A stretch of DNA of 64,000 nucleotides, from positions 558,001 through 622,000 of the forward strand of contig NZ_JAJLQY010000003.1 in the NCBI RefSeq assembly GCF_020991275.1. Direction: 5' to 3'. Position 1 is the first letter of the stretch. Every line of letters starts with the position of its first letter. Below the pieces are notes generated by a model. It was not told where the DNA came from, made no database searches, and was given only the letters and a program-made list of their open reading frames with translations. Source of the stretch: Actinocorallia sp. API 0066 (GTDB lineage Bacteria > Actinomycetota > Actinomycetes > Streptosporangiales > Streptosporangiaceae). The translations under genes were made by a program, and so were the position numbers. Positions 49,027-58,296 of the stretch are shown in pieces.

Positions 49027-50199
49027 ATGAGGAGCCCGCTGGCCCGGCCCAGCATGACCCTGTACGCGGCGCTGGCGACCCCGGGGCCGCCGCCGGAGGG
49101 TCCCACGGCGTCGGGGGTGCGGGCGGTCTTCCTCGGCACGAGCACGCTGCTGCTGCGCGACGCCCGGCACACCATCCTGATCGACGGGTTCTTCAGCAGG
49201 CCGCCGCTGTGGCGGCTGGCGGCCCGGCCCATCGCCCCCGACGAGCGCACCATCGACGCGTGCCTGACGCGAGCCGGGGTGACGAAGCTCGACGCCGTGC
49301 TGTGCGCGCACTCCCACTACGACCACGCCCTCGACGCGCCCGTCATCGCCCGCAAGTACGGCGCCCGCCTCTACGGCTCCGACTCCACGGTGAACATCGG
49401 CCGGGGGTACGGGCTGCCGCAGGAACTCCTCGTGGAGGCGGGCGACGGAGCGGTGTTCGCCTTCGGGGACTTCAGGGTGACGTTCGTGCATGCGCTGCAC
49501 AGCCCCGGAGACGTCGCCGAGGGGGCCGTCACGGAGCCGCTGACGCCGCCCGCCCCCTACCGGGCGTGGAAGTCGGGCCAGTGCTTCTCGTTCTTCGTCC
49601 GGCACCCGGCCGGTTCGCTGCTGGTGCACCCGAGCGCCAACCACGTCCCCGGCAAGCTCGCCGACTTCCACGCGGACACGGCCTACCTCAGCGTCGGCCG
49701 CCTGGGCGGGCAGCCTCCCGGGTGGCGCGAGGAGTACTGGCGCGAGACGGTCACCGCGACCGATCCCGCCACCGTCCTCCCGATCCACTGGGACGACTTC
49801 ACCAGCCCACTCACCCGCCCCCTACGCGCGATGCCCTACTTCATGGACGACGTGGCGGCCGCCCTCGACTTCGTGGAGGAGCGCTGCCGCCGCGACCGCC
49901 GCACCCTCGTCCTGCCCACCGCCTGGCAGGAAGTGGACCCGTTCGGGAAATGGCGCTTACCCGAGCAGCCCGGCTCGGGGGTCGTGGCGGCCGTCCGGGT
50001 GGACGGCCGCACGGGCCTGGCGCGGCGTTCGGGACCCGGCGGGAGGATCTCCGATCTTGCGGAGGTAACGCGTTATACCGGGAGGGACATCGCGGCAGCG
50101 GTCAGCTCGACCGAGCGGAGGCGGTCGGGGAGGTTCTGGGCCGGGTGGGTGACGATGACCTCGTCGGCGGCCGTGGAGGCGGCGAAGTCTTCCAGGTAG
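49027..50199 (+). CDS. Metallo-beta-lactamase-fold hydrolase (L-ascorbate-lactonase-like)
   Basis: An MBL-fold protein whose metal site reads [14 protein letters not shown] near 97 (HSHYDH), with LLVHPSANH and PIHWDDF as later ligands, as in the UlaG-like/NAPE-PLD-like group. The N-terminal [27 protein letters not shown] is typical. Recognisable fold ends about residue 305 (TAWQEVDPF); the frame stays open for another 85 codons, through a perfect hairpin and 127 bases of the convergent LLM gene, so the real stop may have been lost. ATG 49027 is preceded by a weak site; ATG 49054 is an alternative. Confidence 0.75.
   Translation: MRSPLARPSMTLYAALATPGPPPEGPTASGVRAVFLGTSTLLLRDARHTILIDGFFSRPPLWRLAARPIAPDERTIDACLTRAGVTKLDAVLCAHSHYDHALDAPVIARKYGARLYGSDSTVNIGRGYGLPQELLVEAGDGAVFAFGDFRVTFVHALHSPGDVAEGAVTEPLTPPAPYRAWKSGQCFSFFVRHPAGSLLVHPSANHVPGKLADFHADTAYLSVGRLGGQPPGWREEYWRETVTATDPATVLPIHWDDFTSPLTRPLRAMPYFMDDVAAALDFVEERCRRDRRTLVLPTAWQEVDPFGKWRLPEQPGSGVVAAVRVDGRTGLARRSGPGGRISDLAEVTRYTGRDIAAAVSSTERRRSGRFWAGWVTMTSSAAVEAAKSSR
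49987..50010. terminator. Hairpin inside the 3' extension of the MBL gene
   Basis: GCGGCCGTCC (49987-49996) pairs exactly with GGACGGCCGC (50001-50010) around a GGGT loop. It has the shape of a GC-type terminator but lies within the open frame of the MBL gene and 63 bases beyond the end of the LLM gene. Confidence 0.5.
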
Positions 50200-51068
50200 G
50201 CGCGGACCTCGTCGGGGGTGCCGACCGCCGTGTAGCGCGTCATGTTGGTGAGCTGGCGGCCGTTCGGGGAGGCGAGGAACGCGTCGATCTCGGCGTCGCT
50301 GAAGTCGGCGCCGCCCATCGGGCCGCGCGCGATCATCATCCGGGCGCGGGCCCGGTAGGCGACGGTCTTCTGCTCGACGGCGGCGGCGTGGTCGGCGGCG
50401 GCGAAGACGTTCGCGGCGACGATCAGATGCGGCTCCGCGAGATGCTCGGACGGCTTGAAGGTGTCCCGGTACAGGCCGGACGCCTCGTGCAGGTGGTCGG
50501 GCGCGAAGTGGGACGCGAACGCGTAGGGCAGTCCGAGCCGCGCCGCGAGCTGCGCGCCGAACAGCGACGAGCCCAGGATGTACAGCGGCACCGCCTGGTC
50601 GGCCACCGGGACCGCCTCCACGCCCGGCACCAGCGACCTGCCCGCGAGGTAGCCCTGGAGCTCCAGGACGTCCTGGGGGAACGTGTCGGCTGAGGTGTTG
50701 TCGCGGCGCAGCGCCCGCATGGTCCGCTGGTCGGTGCCGGGGGCGCGGCCGAGGCCGAGGTCGATCCGGCCGGGGAACAGCGTCTCCAGGGTGCCGAACT
50801 GCTCGGCGATCACCAGCGGCGAGTGGTTCGGCAGCATGACCCCGCCGGAGCCCAGCCTGATCGTCTCGGTGCGCGCGGCGACGTACCCGATGAGCACGCT
50901 CGTCGCGGTCGAGGCGATCGCCCTCATGTTGTGGTGCTCGGCGTACCAGACGCGCCGGTAGCCGGTGCGCTCCGCGGTCCTGGCGAGCGCGACGCTGGCC
51001 TCGAAGCTCTCGCGGGGCCGCTGCCCCTTGGCCACGGGCGCGAGGTCCAGTATGGACAGTGCCGTCAT
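50073..51068 (-). CDS. LLM-class flavin-dependent oxidoreductase
   Basis: A 331-residue luciferase-like TIM-barrel protein: [13 protein letters not shown] at the start, [12 protein letters not shown] near 43, [45 protein letters not shown] at about 73-117, and [26 protein letters not shown] near 163. This is the alkanal-monooxygenase-like subgroup exemplified by E. coli YhbW; it would use reduced FMN from a separate reductase. ATG 51068 has GGAAGG upstream. The substrate is unknown. Confidence 0.88.
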   Translation of the reverse strand: MTALSILDLAPVAKGQRPRESFEASVALARTAERTGYRRVWYAEHHNMRAIASTATSVLIGYVAARTETIRLGSGGVMLPNHSPLVIAEQFGTLETLFPGRIDLGLGRAPGTDQRTMRALRRDNTSADTFPQDVLELQGYLAGRSLVPGVEAVPVADQAVPLYILGSSLFGAQLAARLGLPYAFASHFAPDHLHEASGLYRDTFKPSEHLAEPHLIVAANVFAAADHAAAVEQKTVAYRARARMMIARGPMGGADFSDAEIDAFLASPNGRQLTNMTRYTAVGTPDEVRAYLEDFAASTAADEVIVTHPAQNLPDRLRSVELTAAAMSLPV

Positions 51069-51238
51069 CAGTCGCCTTCCTACGGTCGGGATCCCGTGGA
51101 TCGCCGGGAGTTCAGGGGTGGGAAACCGTAGGAGGGACAACCTTCCGGGGCTTCGGCTTCTTCCCGGCGTCCCCGTGTGAGCCACGTCTCAGGACGCCCG
51201 CGCCCGCCCGGACGGCTCCCGGGCGGGCGTAGGGCGGT

Positions 51239-53374
51239 TCACTCGAAGCGGGTCGTGGTGAGGCCGGTGTTGCGGCGGACCAGGGACGTCGCGGCGTACG
51301 TCGCGGCGAGGGTGAGGGCGAGGCCCGCCGCCAGGGTGAGGAAGAACAGCGGGTCGGGCCAGCCCATGGTCAGCCGGTCGTTGCCGAGGCCCTCCAGGAT
51401 CATCCAGGCGACCGTGAAGCCCGCGCCGAGCGACAGCAGGAGGACGGCCCCGAGCGGCACGGCCGTCTCGTAGACGATCGTCCTGCGCAGCACGGCGGGC
51501 GGCATCCCCATGAGCCGCATGAGGCCGAGGACGCGCCTCCGGTCCAGCATCGCCGAGGCCGTCGAGACGGCGAGGGAGACGCCCGCGATGAGGATCGCGA
51601 CGAAGACGCCCGTGTAGGCGAGGCGCGCGAGGTTGCCGACGACGCCGCGCAGCCCCAGGTCGGCCAGGTCGGCGCGGGACAGGCCCGGCGTCGCGGCCAC
51701 ACCGGAGAGGCTGAGCGACGTCCTGGTCCGCTCGATCGCCGTCGCGCTTCCGTCCGTGAGGGCGAACAGCGCGGCCGGTTCGAGCCCTTGCGGGGCCGTC
51801 GTGGGGACTGCCTTCGCGGGCTCGTCAGGGGAGGCGTCGACGAACGCGGGCAGATCGAACCGGACGTGTCCCCGCGCAGGCAGGCCGGTGAAGCCGAGCG
51901 ACCGTGCGTCGGCGACGGAGACGAAGACGGAGCCCCGCTCGTCGGGCCGGGCGTAGGCCACCACGACGCGCTCCGCCTCGATCCCCTTGAGCGCGCGCGG
52001 GGTGACCCGCTCCGGGTCCACGGAAGCGAACAGGCTGCCTACCGGGGACAGCCCTGGACCGGCGTCGGGGGTCGTCACCTGGTCGACCGAACTCGCCGAC
52101 CCGGCGAAGACGGCGACGGTGAAGACCGCGACGACCATGCCGCTCGCCGCGCGGAACGTGGCGGCGGGCGTCGCCCGGATCCGGCCGCCCGCGATGACCG
52201 ACGCCGCGCCGCCCGCGCGACGCTCCAGGAGCCGTCCGGCCAGCAGCGTCAGCCACGGGCCGACCACCACGATGCCCGCGATCGTCACGGCGAAGCCGCC
52301 GATCAGGAGCGGCTGCACCAGGTCGCCCGGCACGGGCGCGAGCGTGCCCGCCGCCATCACCGCCAGGCCCGCGAGCAGCGGCAGCGCGCGCGGCGCGGTG
52401 GGGACGCGCTCGCGGCGCTGCCGGGCCGCGCCGAGCGGGCCGATGTCGGCGCGGCGGATCCGCCAGGCGGCGGCGCCCGCCGCGCCCACCGCCATGACCG
52501 CGACGACGAGCGGCGCGAACCCCGGCGGCACCGCGAGGTCGGCGGCGTACAGCCTGCCGTCGCCGAGCGGCAGCAGCGCCGCGACGGGCCGCAGCGCCCA
52601 CGCCAGGAGCGCCCCCGCGAGGCCCCCGGCGAGCGCGACGGCGCCCATCTCCCACGCGGCGAGGCGGGCCAGCGCGCCCGGGGTCGCGCCGATGAGGCGC
52701 AGCGTCGCGAACCGCTCGGCGCGGGCGGCGGCGCCGAGCCGGGTGGCGATCCCGACGAGCAGCAGCACCGGGAAGAAGATCGCGATGCCGCCCATGAGCA
52801 TCACGGCCCGGATGGATCCGCCACGCGGCGTCGCCTTGTCGTCGAACCCCTTGACGGTGCTGACCGAGACGGCGGAGGCCGCCCGTTCAGGGGTCGTGCC
52901 CGCGACGACGACGAGGGCGTCCGGGCCGGGAAGAACGGATGCGGGGAGCGTGCCCACGGAGGTGCCGTAGCGGTCCCGGAGTTCGGCGTCAGGGGTCCGG
53001 TCGATGAGGCGCCGCATCGCGGGCGAGGCGTAGTAGGTGCCCTGCCTGGGCGGCGTCCCCACACCGGGAAGGGTGACCGTCGTGTCCTGCGTGACGGAGA
53101 TGGTCCGCAGGAGGACGGGCGCGCCCCGGTGGTAGTCGGTGGACCACGCCCACAGCGCCTCGCCCTTACCGGGCCGGCCTGGCTCGCCCTCGGATTCCGT
53201 GCCCACGGTGTACAGCCACGCCGAGCGGTTCTCCCGTTCCTGGAGGCCGCCCCCGGCCCCCCACACCAGCAGGAAGGCGGCGACGCCCAGGGCCACGCCC
53301 ACCCCGATGGCGACGAGGCGGCGCACGGACGACCGGCTGCCGAGCAGCGCAAGCCGGGCGGACGCGGCGTTCAC
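51239..53374 (-). CDS. FtsX-type ABC transporter permease
   Basis: A 711-residue permease with two FtsX domains: an N-terminal helix, an extracytoplasmic domain with a KATPRGGSIRAV junction, three helices beginning VMLMGGIAIFFPVLLLVGIATRLGAAARAERFATLRLIGATPGAL, a second set near the middle, a second external domain, and a final three-helix FtsX module (SAMLDRRRVLGLMRLMGMPPAVLRRTIVYE). This layout is typical of lipoprotein or peptide export systems of Gram-positive bacteria. It starts at GTG 53374, overlapping the ATPase stop (GTGA). The partner ATPase gene is split by the integrated element, so the transporter is probably dead or unpowered in this strain. Confidence 0.85.
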   Translation of the reverse strand: MNAASARLALLGSRSSVRRLVAIGVGVALGVAAFLLVWGAGGGLQERENRSAWLYTVGTESEGEPGRPGKGEALWAWSTDYHRGAPVLLRTISVTQDTTVTLPGVGTPPRQGTYYASPAMRRLIDRTPDAELRDRYGTSVGTLPASVLPGPDALVVVAGTTPERAASAVSVSTVKGFDDKATPRGGSIRAVMLMGGIAIFFPVLLLVGIATRLGAAARAERFATLRLIGATPGALARLAAWEMGAVALAGGLAGALLAWALRPVAALLPLGDGRLYAADLAVPPGFAPLVVAVMAVGAAGAAAWRIRRADIGPLGAARQRRERVPTAPRALPLLAGLAVMAAGTLAPVPGDLVQPLLIGGFAVTIAGIVVVGPWLTLLAGRLLERRAGGAASVIAGGRIRATPAATFRAASGMVVAVFTVAVFAGSASSVDQVTTPDAGPGLSPVGSLFASVDPERVTPRALKGIEAERVVVAYARPDERGSVFVSVADARSLGFTGLPARGHVRFDLPAFVDASPDEPAKAVPTTAPQGLEPAALFALTDGSATAIERTRTSLSLSGVAATPGLSRADLADLGLRGVVGNLARLAYTGVFVAILIAGVSLAVSTASAMLDRRRVLGLMRLMGMPPAVLRRTIVYETAVPLGAVLLLSLGAGFTVAWMILEGLGNDRLTMGWPDPLFFLTLAAGLALTLAATYAATSLVRRNTGLTTTRFE

Positions 53375-53925
53375 ACGACCACCGCGCCGATCCCGCCGTC
53401 CCGCACGATGACCTCGCGGTCGGCGTGCGCCGCGGTGCGCGGGTCGTGCGTGATGAGCACGACCGTCGTGCCGTCCGCGCGGACCAGGTCGAGCATCGCG
53501 GTGAGCACGCGCTCGGCCGCCAGTGAGTCGAGCGATCCCGTCGGCTCGTCCGCGAAGAGCACCTTGGGGCGGGTGACCAGCGCGCGCGCTATCGCGACCC
53601 GCTGGGCCTGGCCGCCGGACAGCTCCGTGGGGTACTTCGCCTCCGCGCCCGCAAGGTCGAGCCGCGCCAGCGCGGCGTAAGCGGCGGTGCGCGCCTTCGC
53701 CCGTGACGCCCCGGCCAGCAGGAGCGGGAGGGCGACGTTGTCGGCGGCGGTCAGCTCGGGCAGCAACTGGCCGAACTGGAACACAAACCCGAAGTCGGTG
53801 AGGCGCAGCCTGCTGCGGGCGTCCTCGTCGAGCGCGGAGATGGTGCGGCCCGCGAACTCGACGGTGCCCGCGTCCGGCGTGAGCACCCCGGCCAGGCAGT
53901 GCAGGAGCGTGGACTTGCCCGAGCA
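53371..53925 (-). pseudogene. ABC transporter ATPase cut through Walker A by an integrated element
   Basis: The fragment encodes SGKSTLLHCLAGVLTPDAG, then VFQFGQLLPELTAADNVALPLL (Q-loop region), LSGGQAQRVAIARAL, VLFADEPTGSLD and VLITHDPRTA: a LolD/MacB-type ATPase complete from the middle of the P-loop on. Upstream the expected GxSG of the P-loop is replaced by sequence that runs into the integrase promoter. The missing first ~45 residues should lie beyond the element's other end, outside the window. A GTG at 53884-53886 could start a remnant protein, but it would lack the nucleotide site. Confidence 0.85.
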
Positions 53926-53935
53926 CAGGACTTTG
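53912..53935. other. Left attachment junction (attL) of the integrated element
   Basis: Reading rightwards, ABC-ATPase sequence (GGACTTGCCCGAG, reverse of LGKS) ends at about 53922, and non-homologous sequence (CACAGGACTTTGCAC) begins. The integrase start codon is only 57 bases away, the usual arrangement for serine-integrase attP sites. The exact two-base crossover cannot be fixed without the right junction or an empty site. Confidence 0.65.
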
Positions 53936-53978
53936 CACTTCTTTTCGGCCGACTTACGGGCCGAGAGGTACAGAGGGA

Positions 53979-55742
53979 ATGAGCATCGCTGTCACTGCGG
54001 AAGCCCAGGTGAGCATGACCCATGAGTGCGCCGACCTGACCGCCGAAGCCGTCCGACTCGCCATGTACACCGACGCCCCCATGGTCATCGCCGGAGTCCC
54101 CGGACGATGGGTGGGAGGCGGAGACCGGTGGATTGCCGACGACCCGACCGGTACCGACACGATCATTCTTGCCCGTATCTCCTCAGCCGAAGGCGACGAG
54201 ATCGACGGCGTTGCCCGTCAAGTGTCCGCCACAGCGTCCAAGGCCCTGTTCACCGGCGCGCGTCCCCGTCTCGTGTTGGTCGAGAACGACACGAGCGCGT
54301 TCAAGCGCAAGAAGATCAAGCTGCCCAACGGCAAGACGCAGCTTCGGACCATCCGGCCGAAGTTCCGGGAGGCCCTTGACCTGTTGGAGCGCCGTACCGG
54401 TCTGCGGACGTTCCTGGCGATGGACCTTGACCGGACGTTCCGCGACCCGCGCGACCTAGAAGACGCGATCGACGTGGTGGAGGCATCCAAGCCGCGCATC
54501 GTGTTCGACAGCGTCACGGGGAGCCTCAGGCTTGCCAGCGACGCCGATATCACTATGGCGCGCGTGTTGGTCGCGATGGCCAACAAGAGCAGCCGTGACA
54601 CCGCCCGTCGCGTGTCAGACGCCCGTTTGGAGCAGGCCCAGGAGGGCCGCAACGGTGGCGGACGCCGTGCCTACGGGTGGGACGAGGAGGGTACGCCGAT
54701 TCCCGCCGAACTCCGGTTCGTGCGCCGGGCGTTCAAGTGTGCCGAGGCCGGGGTTTCCATGAAGGAGCTTGCCCGTGATCTCAACGCCGCCGGTAGCCGC
54801 AAGGTCAACGGCAAGGAGTGGTGTTCGGTCTCCGTGCGCGACATGCTGTTGCGGCCCCGCAACGCGAATCTTTCCGTCCACCGCAAGGACGACGAGGACA
54901 ACCGGACCCCCTACACCCGGGAAGACGTCGTTGGCCGCTACCCCGGCAGGGCCCCGGTCAGCGAAGCCCGCTACTGGGCCGTGGTCGCCCGCCTCACCGA
55001 CCCCGCCCGCAGGACGACCCCCGGCAACGCCGTCCGCTGGTTCGGTGCCGGGATCTACCAGTGCCCGTGCGGAGCGCCGATGAAGGCTCACCAGAAGCAC
55101 CGGAAGATCCAGCGCGACGGGCAGACGGTCAAGACGAAGGAGATGACCTACCGGTGCGCCGCCTACCGGGGAGGCGGTCATGTGCTGTCGCCCATGTTCA
55201 CCCTTGACGCCCTGGTGATCGACACCCTGTTGACGCTCATCGCCAACTCCCAGCCCGAAGACATCATCGGCAAGCCGCAGACCGGACACATCGACCCCGC
55301 CGCCCTCATGGCCGAGATCGCCGAGCACCGCGCCCGGTTGAACGAGATCGCCGACGACTACGAGGAAGACCGGATCACCAAGGAGCAGCGCGACCGGACG
55401 ACCGCCAAGCGACGGCTCAAGCTGGACATGGCCCAACAGCAGCTAGATTCCGTCCACAGCGCCATGCACCCCGCCGCTGTACTCGTGACCGCCGATGACA
55501 TCCACGCCGCATGGAACGCCCTCACACTCGGAGAACAGCGCGAAATCGTCCGCCGTCTGCTGACCGTCACCATCCAGCCGGTGGGACGGGGCAAGCGACT
55601 GCCGATCCACGAGCGCGTCACCATCGAGCCCATCCCCCCGGCTACCGCGCCGGAGCCGACCCGCCAGCCCACGCCCATCGACAGCAAGCGCAAGGCCCGA
55701 CGCACGACCCGCCGCCGCCCCGCCGCTGCGAAGGCCGCATAG
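53979..55742 (+). CDS. int: Large serine recombinase (site-specific integrase)
   Basis: A 587-residue large serine recombinase. After an unusually long ~60-residue lead, the catalytic domain begins TIILARISSAEGDEIDGVARQ with the nucleophilic Ser in ARISS; AMDLDRTFRDPRDLEDA supplies the active-site Arg region. A recombinase domain (RRAYGWDEEG, FVRRAFKCAEAGVSMKELARDLNA), a zinc ribbon (YQCPCGAP near 362 and YRCAAYRGGGH near 392), a coiled coil (EHRARLNEIADDYEEDRITKEQ) and a basic tail (KRKARRTTRRRP) follow in order. It would integrate and, with a directionality factor, excise the element. ATG 53979 has GAGAGG ten bases upstream; a GTG or ATG at 54009-54017 is possible. Confidence 0.92.
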   Translation: MSIAVTAEAQVSMTHECADLTAEAVRLAMYTDAPMVIAGVPGRWVGGGDRWIADDPTGTDTIILARISSAEGDEIDGVARQVSATASKALFTGARPRLVLVENDTSAFKRKKIKLPNGKTQLRTIRPKFREALDLLERRTGLRTFLAMDLDRTFRDPRDLEDAIDVVEASKPRIVFDSVTGSLRLASDADITMARVLVAMANKSSRDTARRVSDARLEQAQEGRNGGGRRAYGWDEEGTPIPAELRFVRRAFKCAEAGVSMKELARDLNAAGSRKVNGKEWCSVSVRDMLLRPRNANLSVHRKDDEDNRTPYTREDVVGRYPGRAPVSEARYWAVVARLTDPARRTTPGNAVRWFGAGIYQCPCGAPMKAHQKHRKIQRDGQTVKTKEMTYRCAAYRGGGHVLSPMFTLDALVIDTLLTLIANSQPEDIIGKPQTGHIDPAALMAEIAEHRARLNEIADDYEEDRITKEQRDRTTAKRRLKLDMAQQQLDSVHSAMHPAAVLVTADDIHAAWNALTLGEQREIVRRLLTVTIQPVGRGKRLPIHERVTIEPIPPATAPEPTRQPTPIDSKRKARRTTRRRPAAAKAA

Positions 55743-55794
55743 CAACGATGCCGCCCCGCTCCGGTGCGATCCGGAACGGGGCGGCATCCCTGAC

Positions 55795-56013
55795 TCAGCT
55801 ACGCCGGAACACCCGCGCTAGCCACTCCCGGTGCGCGTCCGGCAGCGGCCCCCAGCCATCGACCAGGGCCACCACCCACGCGCGGGACTCCGCCGACAGG
55901 GACTCAATCACCGACGCCGGAACCGCCAGGCCAGGCCCCGGCTCATGCGGTCCGTCGAGCGCGGCCCCGGAGTCGGGGTCAAGATCACCACTGGTGCCCG
56001 TCGTCACGGCCAT
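55795..56013 (-). CDS. Small hypothetical protein of the element
   Basis: A 72-residue acidic protein from ATG 56013, overlapping the end of the DUF4282 gene by ten bases. The C-terminal part ASVIESLSAESRAWVVALVDGWGPLPDAHREWLARVF is amphipathic-helical, of the kind often seen as the last gene of AICE transfer operons. A longer start at 56043 is possible. No known domain; a role in conjugation or as the missing recombination directionality factor is only speculation. Confidence 0.55.
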   Translation of the reverse strand: MAVTTGTSGDLDPDSGAALDGPHEPGPGLAVPASVIESLSAESRAWVVALVDGWGPLPDAHREWLARVFRRS

Positions 56014-56672
56014 GTCGGCCCACCGCCGGGCTTTCCATCCCACAAGCCCCCGCCCTCCGCCCCTTGTTCTGGACCGCTTCGCGGTGCTGTGTCCCTAACC
56101 CCGGGGGCGCGCGTTCTCGGCGCACCATCCCCAGGCGTGCGCGGCGGGCTGTAATCGGTGGGCGGGCCTTCCCACAAGCCCCCGCCCGCCGCCCTTGGAT
56201 CGACGCCTTGCGGCGACGCCTCTTTGGGTGCGACTCTCCGATCGCCAAATGCCTGCCCCTGTCGCGGGTACGGTCCGCTGCCGCTGCCGGTTCTCGAATG
56301 GACGCCCGAGGGCGACCGTTCTTCGTATGCGGCCCTCAGGTCTCCGGGCTTGCGTCCCTGTCGCAGGTCCGGCCGGGTTTCCTCGCTGTCCCGTCTCGGA
56401 CTTGCCCGCATCCATCGGATGAGGACCAGCTCCAGACTGACCCGGACGACCAGGAGCATCCCCAGATGGCCACAGACAGTGGCCGGGATCATCACCCAGA
56501 ACATCCAGCCGGCCCACGTCCCGAGCCAATACCACCACATCCCGAAGAAGGCGAGGGACGCGACACCGCCCCACAGGGCCAGCAGGTACAGGGTCCGGAT
56601 CACCTGAGGTGTCACCCACAGGTCGAAGCGCGTATCCAGAAGCGCCCGCACAACGGGCCCGCGCTTCACCAC
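56004..56672 (-). CDS. DUF4282 membrane protein with disordered tail
   Basis: A 222-residue protein. Residues 1-95 are a DUF4282 module (VVRALLDTRFDLWVTPQVIRTLYLLALWGG, a second helix VASLAFFGMWWYWLG and a third near VCGHLGMLLVVRVSLELVLIRW). The remaining 125 residues are Gly/Pro/Arg-rich and hold an internal repeat (GGGLWEGPP / GGGLWDGKP). DUF4282 proteins are common in AICE transfer regions and may belong with the Spd spread proteins. The gene overlaps its neighbours on both sides, so it is part of a rep-spd operon. Confidence 0.7.
   Translation of the reverse strand: MVKRGPVVRALLDTRFDLWVTPQVIRTLYLLALWGGVASLAFFGMWWYWLGTWAGWMFWVMIPATVCGHLGMLLVVRVSLELVLIRWMRASPRRDSEETRPDLRQGRKPGDLRAAYEERSPSGVHSRTGSGSGPYPRQGQAFGDRRVAPKEASPQGVDPRAAGGGLWEGPPTDYSPPRTPGDGAPRTRAPGVRDTAPRSGPEQGAEGGGLWDGKPGGGPTWP
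56039..56194. repeat. Direct repeat within the DUF4282 tail
   Basis: CCCACAAGCCCCCGCCC occurs at 56039-56055 and 56171-56187, with similarity continuing for about 20 more bases. On the coding strand it gives the duplicated GGGLW(E/D)G motif, so a 132-base tandem duplication probably lengthened the tail. Confidence 0.6.
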
Positions 56673-56860
56673 ACCTGGCCCGTCACCGCCGCCACCACGA
56701 ACGTGATGACCGTCCCGACGATCAGGACCAGCAGCGTCGCTGCCATCCCCCCGCCGTAGCCCGCACGCCCGCCCCGCATCCGATACGGGTCCCGCAGCGT
56801 CCAGCCCGCCGCACGCGTGACCAGGTACAGCCCTAGCAGGGTCGCAAAGATGCTCACCAT
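56666..56860 (-). CDS. Small two-helix membrane protein (Spd-like)
   Basis: A 64-residue protein: VSIFATLLGLYLVTRAAGW is one helix, MAATLLVLIVGTVITFVVAAVTG a second, with a Gly/Arg loop between. Its ATG overlaps the rep stop and its end overlaps the DUF4282 start, so it is translated with rep. Tiny membrane proteins at this place in AICEs are called Spd (spread) proteins and help intramycelial plasmid transfer; that role is inferred from position. Confidence 0.65.
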   Translation of the reverse strand: MVSIFATLLGLYLVTRAAGWTLRDPYRMRGGRAGYGGGMAATLLVLIVGTVITFVVAAVTGQVW

Positions 56861-58296
56861 TCGGTTTCCTCCACTGCTTCTACGAGCCGACGAACGTCAT
56901 GCACCTTGACCGCGCGCTTGTACGCCTCCTCTTCTCTGGCCATCCGCTCCGCCAAGAGCGCATCCCCGGGCCGGGCGTGACCGACGCCGACCAGCCGCCA
57001 GTCACCGACCACCGCCACATCGGCACCGGCCGCCGCCCACACATCCGCGCCCCGCTGCTCCGCCCGCCACGCCCGCCGCGCAGCCCCAAGCGCCCGCATC
57101 GTCGTCGAGTACAAGCGGGACTTCGACGCGTGGTGGCCCCGATAGCCGAAGGTGTGCACGAAGTCGGCCAGGCGCAGTCCCTCGCACTCCGGAGCCTCAG
57201 CCAGCCGCAGGCAGGTTCCCGCGAGCAGCAGGTAATGCCAGGAGACGCCTTTGCGCCTCAGCCGGTCGATCGTGAGCCGGTCGAACGTCCGCACCGGCAG
57301 CCCTGGCACGCTGTCCGATGCCGTCTTGGTGGCGTACTTGGCCAGGTAGGCCGCCGTCCGCGCGGGATCGGTGACCGCCCGCACGTGCACCTGACCGCCC
57401 CACCGGGCGATGCGCTCCCGCCCATCCGGCCACGGGCAGCCGACCCGCACCGCCGCAGCCGCTTCCTTCACCGCCGCCGCCAGCAGACCCGGCACCGCCA
57501 CCCAGCCCGGAGGGTCGATCACCTCCCCGTCAGCGTCCCGCCCATCCAGGCGGACGACCGCGTGCAGGTGGATCGCGCCCCGCCGCTGCCACTCCGACAC
57601 CTTGACGTAGGAGACCCGGACGGTCCGGCCGACCTCACGCGCCGTCCGGTGCGCCCCCGTCCGCTCCAGCGACAACCGCGCCAGCGCGCGGGGCAGCTCC
57701 ACCGTGAACCGCCGCCACAGCTCCGGGACCGACGCATGCCACAGAATGTGACCGGTGTAGTCGTAGCACGACACGCACAACGCCGTCCCCAACTGCCCGT
57801 CGCCCCGCGCATGCCGCTTGTTGCAGTACTGCGGATTCCCATGCGCGCACACCGGCCGATCCGACGCCGCCCGGCACGAGCCGTCCGCCCGCCGACCATG
57901 CACCAGCCCGAACGAGGGAGCCGTCAGGGTGACGAACGCCGCAGGATGCCCCGCCACATCCGGCACATCCCGCGTAGCCGCCGACCGGCCCGACCCGCCC
58001 CCGCCCCCGCGCAACCCCGCCGACACCAGATGCCACAGGTCCGCCCGATAGGTCTCCGAGCACGGCGGACACACCACCGCACGCCGATCCCCACACGCCA
58101 CCAGCAACGTCCCATCCGGCGCATCCGACGTCGAAAACCTGCTGACAACCTCACCCGTAGACGTGCTGACCGCCAGCGCCGACCCACTCAGCCGCACCGG
58201 CCGCACGCAGTGCCCCGACCGAACGACCTGACTAGCCCACTGCCGCCACGTCTGCGACATCATCCGCGTGAGCGCTTGGCCCTCAGCCCCGATCAC
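56854..58296 (-). CDS. RepSA-like replication initiator (HUH endonuclease)
   Basis: A 480-residue rolling-circle initiator of the pSAM2 RepSA type. CPPCSETYRADLWHL near 77 and later CxxC pairs (YCNKRHARG, CVSCYDY) are typical zinc-binding elements, AAFVTLTAPSFGLVHG is motif I, RGAIHLHAVVRLDG gives the HUH metal site (HLH), and AAYLAKYATK holds the catalytic Tyr. It would nick the element's origin and drive its autonomous replication after excision. It starts at GTG 58294-58296, overlapping the upstream small gene (GTGA); an internal start at the MMSQTW Met is possible. Confidence 0.88.
   Translation of the reverse strand: MIGAEGQALTRMMSQTWRQWASQVVRSGHCVRPVRLSGSALAVSTSTGEVVSRFSTSDAPDGTLLVACGDRRAVVCPPCSETYRADLWHLVSAGLRGGGGGSGRSAATRDVPDVAGHPAAFVTLTAPSFGLVHGRRADGSCRAASDRPVCAHGNPQYCNKRHARGDGQLGTALCVSCYDYTGHILWHASVPELWRRFTVELPRALARLSLERTGAHRTAREVGRTVRVSYVKVSEWQRRGAIHLHAVVRLDGRDADGEVIDPPGWVAVPGLLAAAVKEAAAAVRVGCPWPDGRERIARWGGQVHVRAVTDPARTAAYLAKYATKTASDSVPGLPVRTFDRLTIDRLRRKGVSWHYLLLAGTCLRLAEAPECEGLRLADFVHTFGYRGHHASKSRLYSTTMRALGAARRAWRAEQRGADVWAAAGADVAVVGDWRLVGVGHARPGDALLAERMAREEEAYKRAVKVHDVRRLVEAVEETEW

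Noticed and set aside
46831-49788. A 985-codon minus-strand open frame
   Set aside because: Only its last 291 codons encode the LysR protein; the rest is antisense to the FUSC-like and MBL genes.
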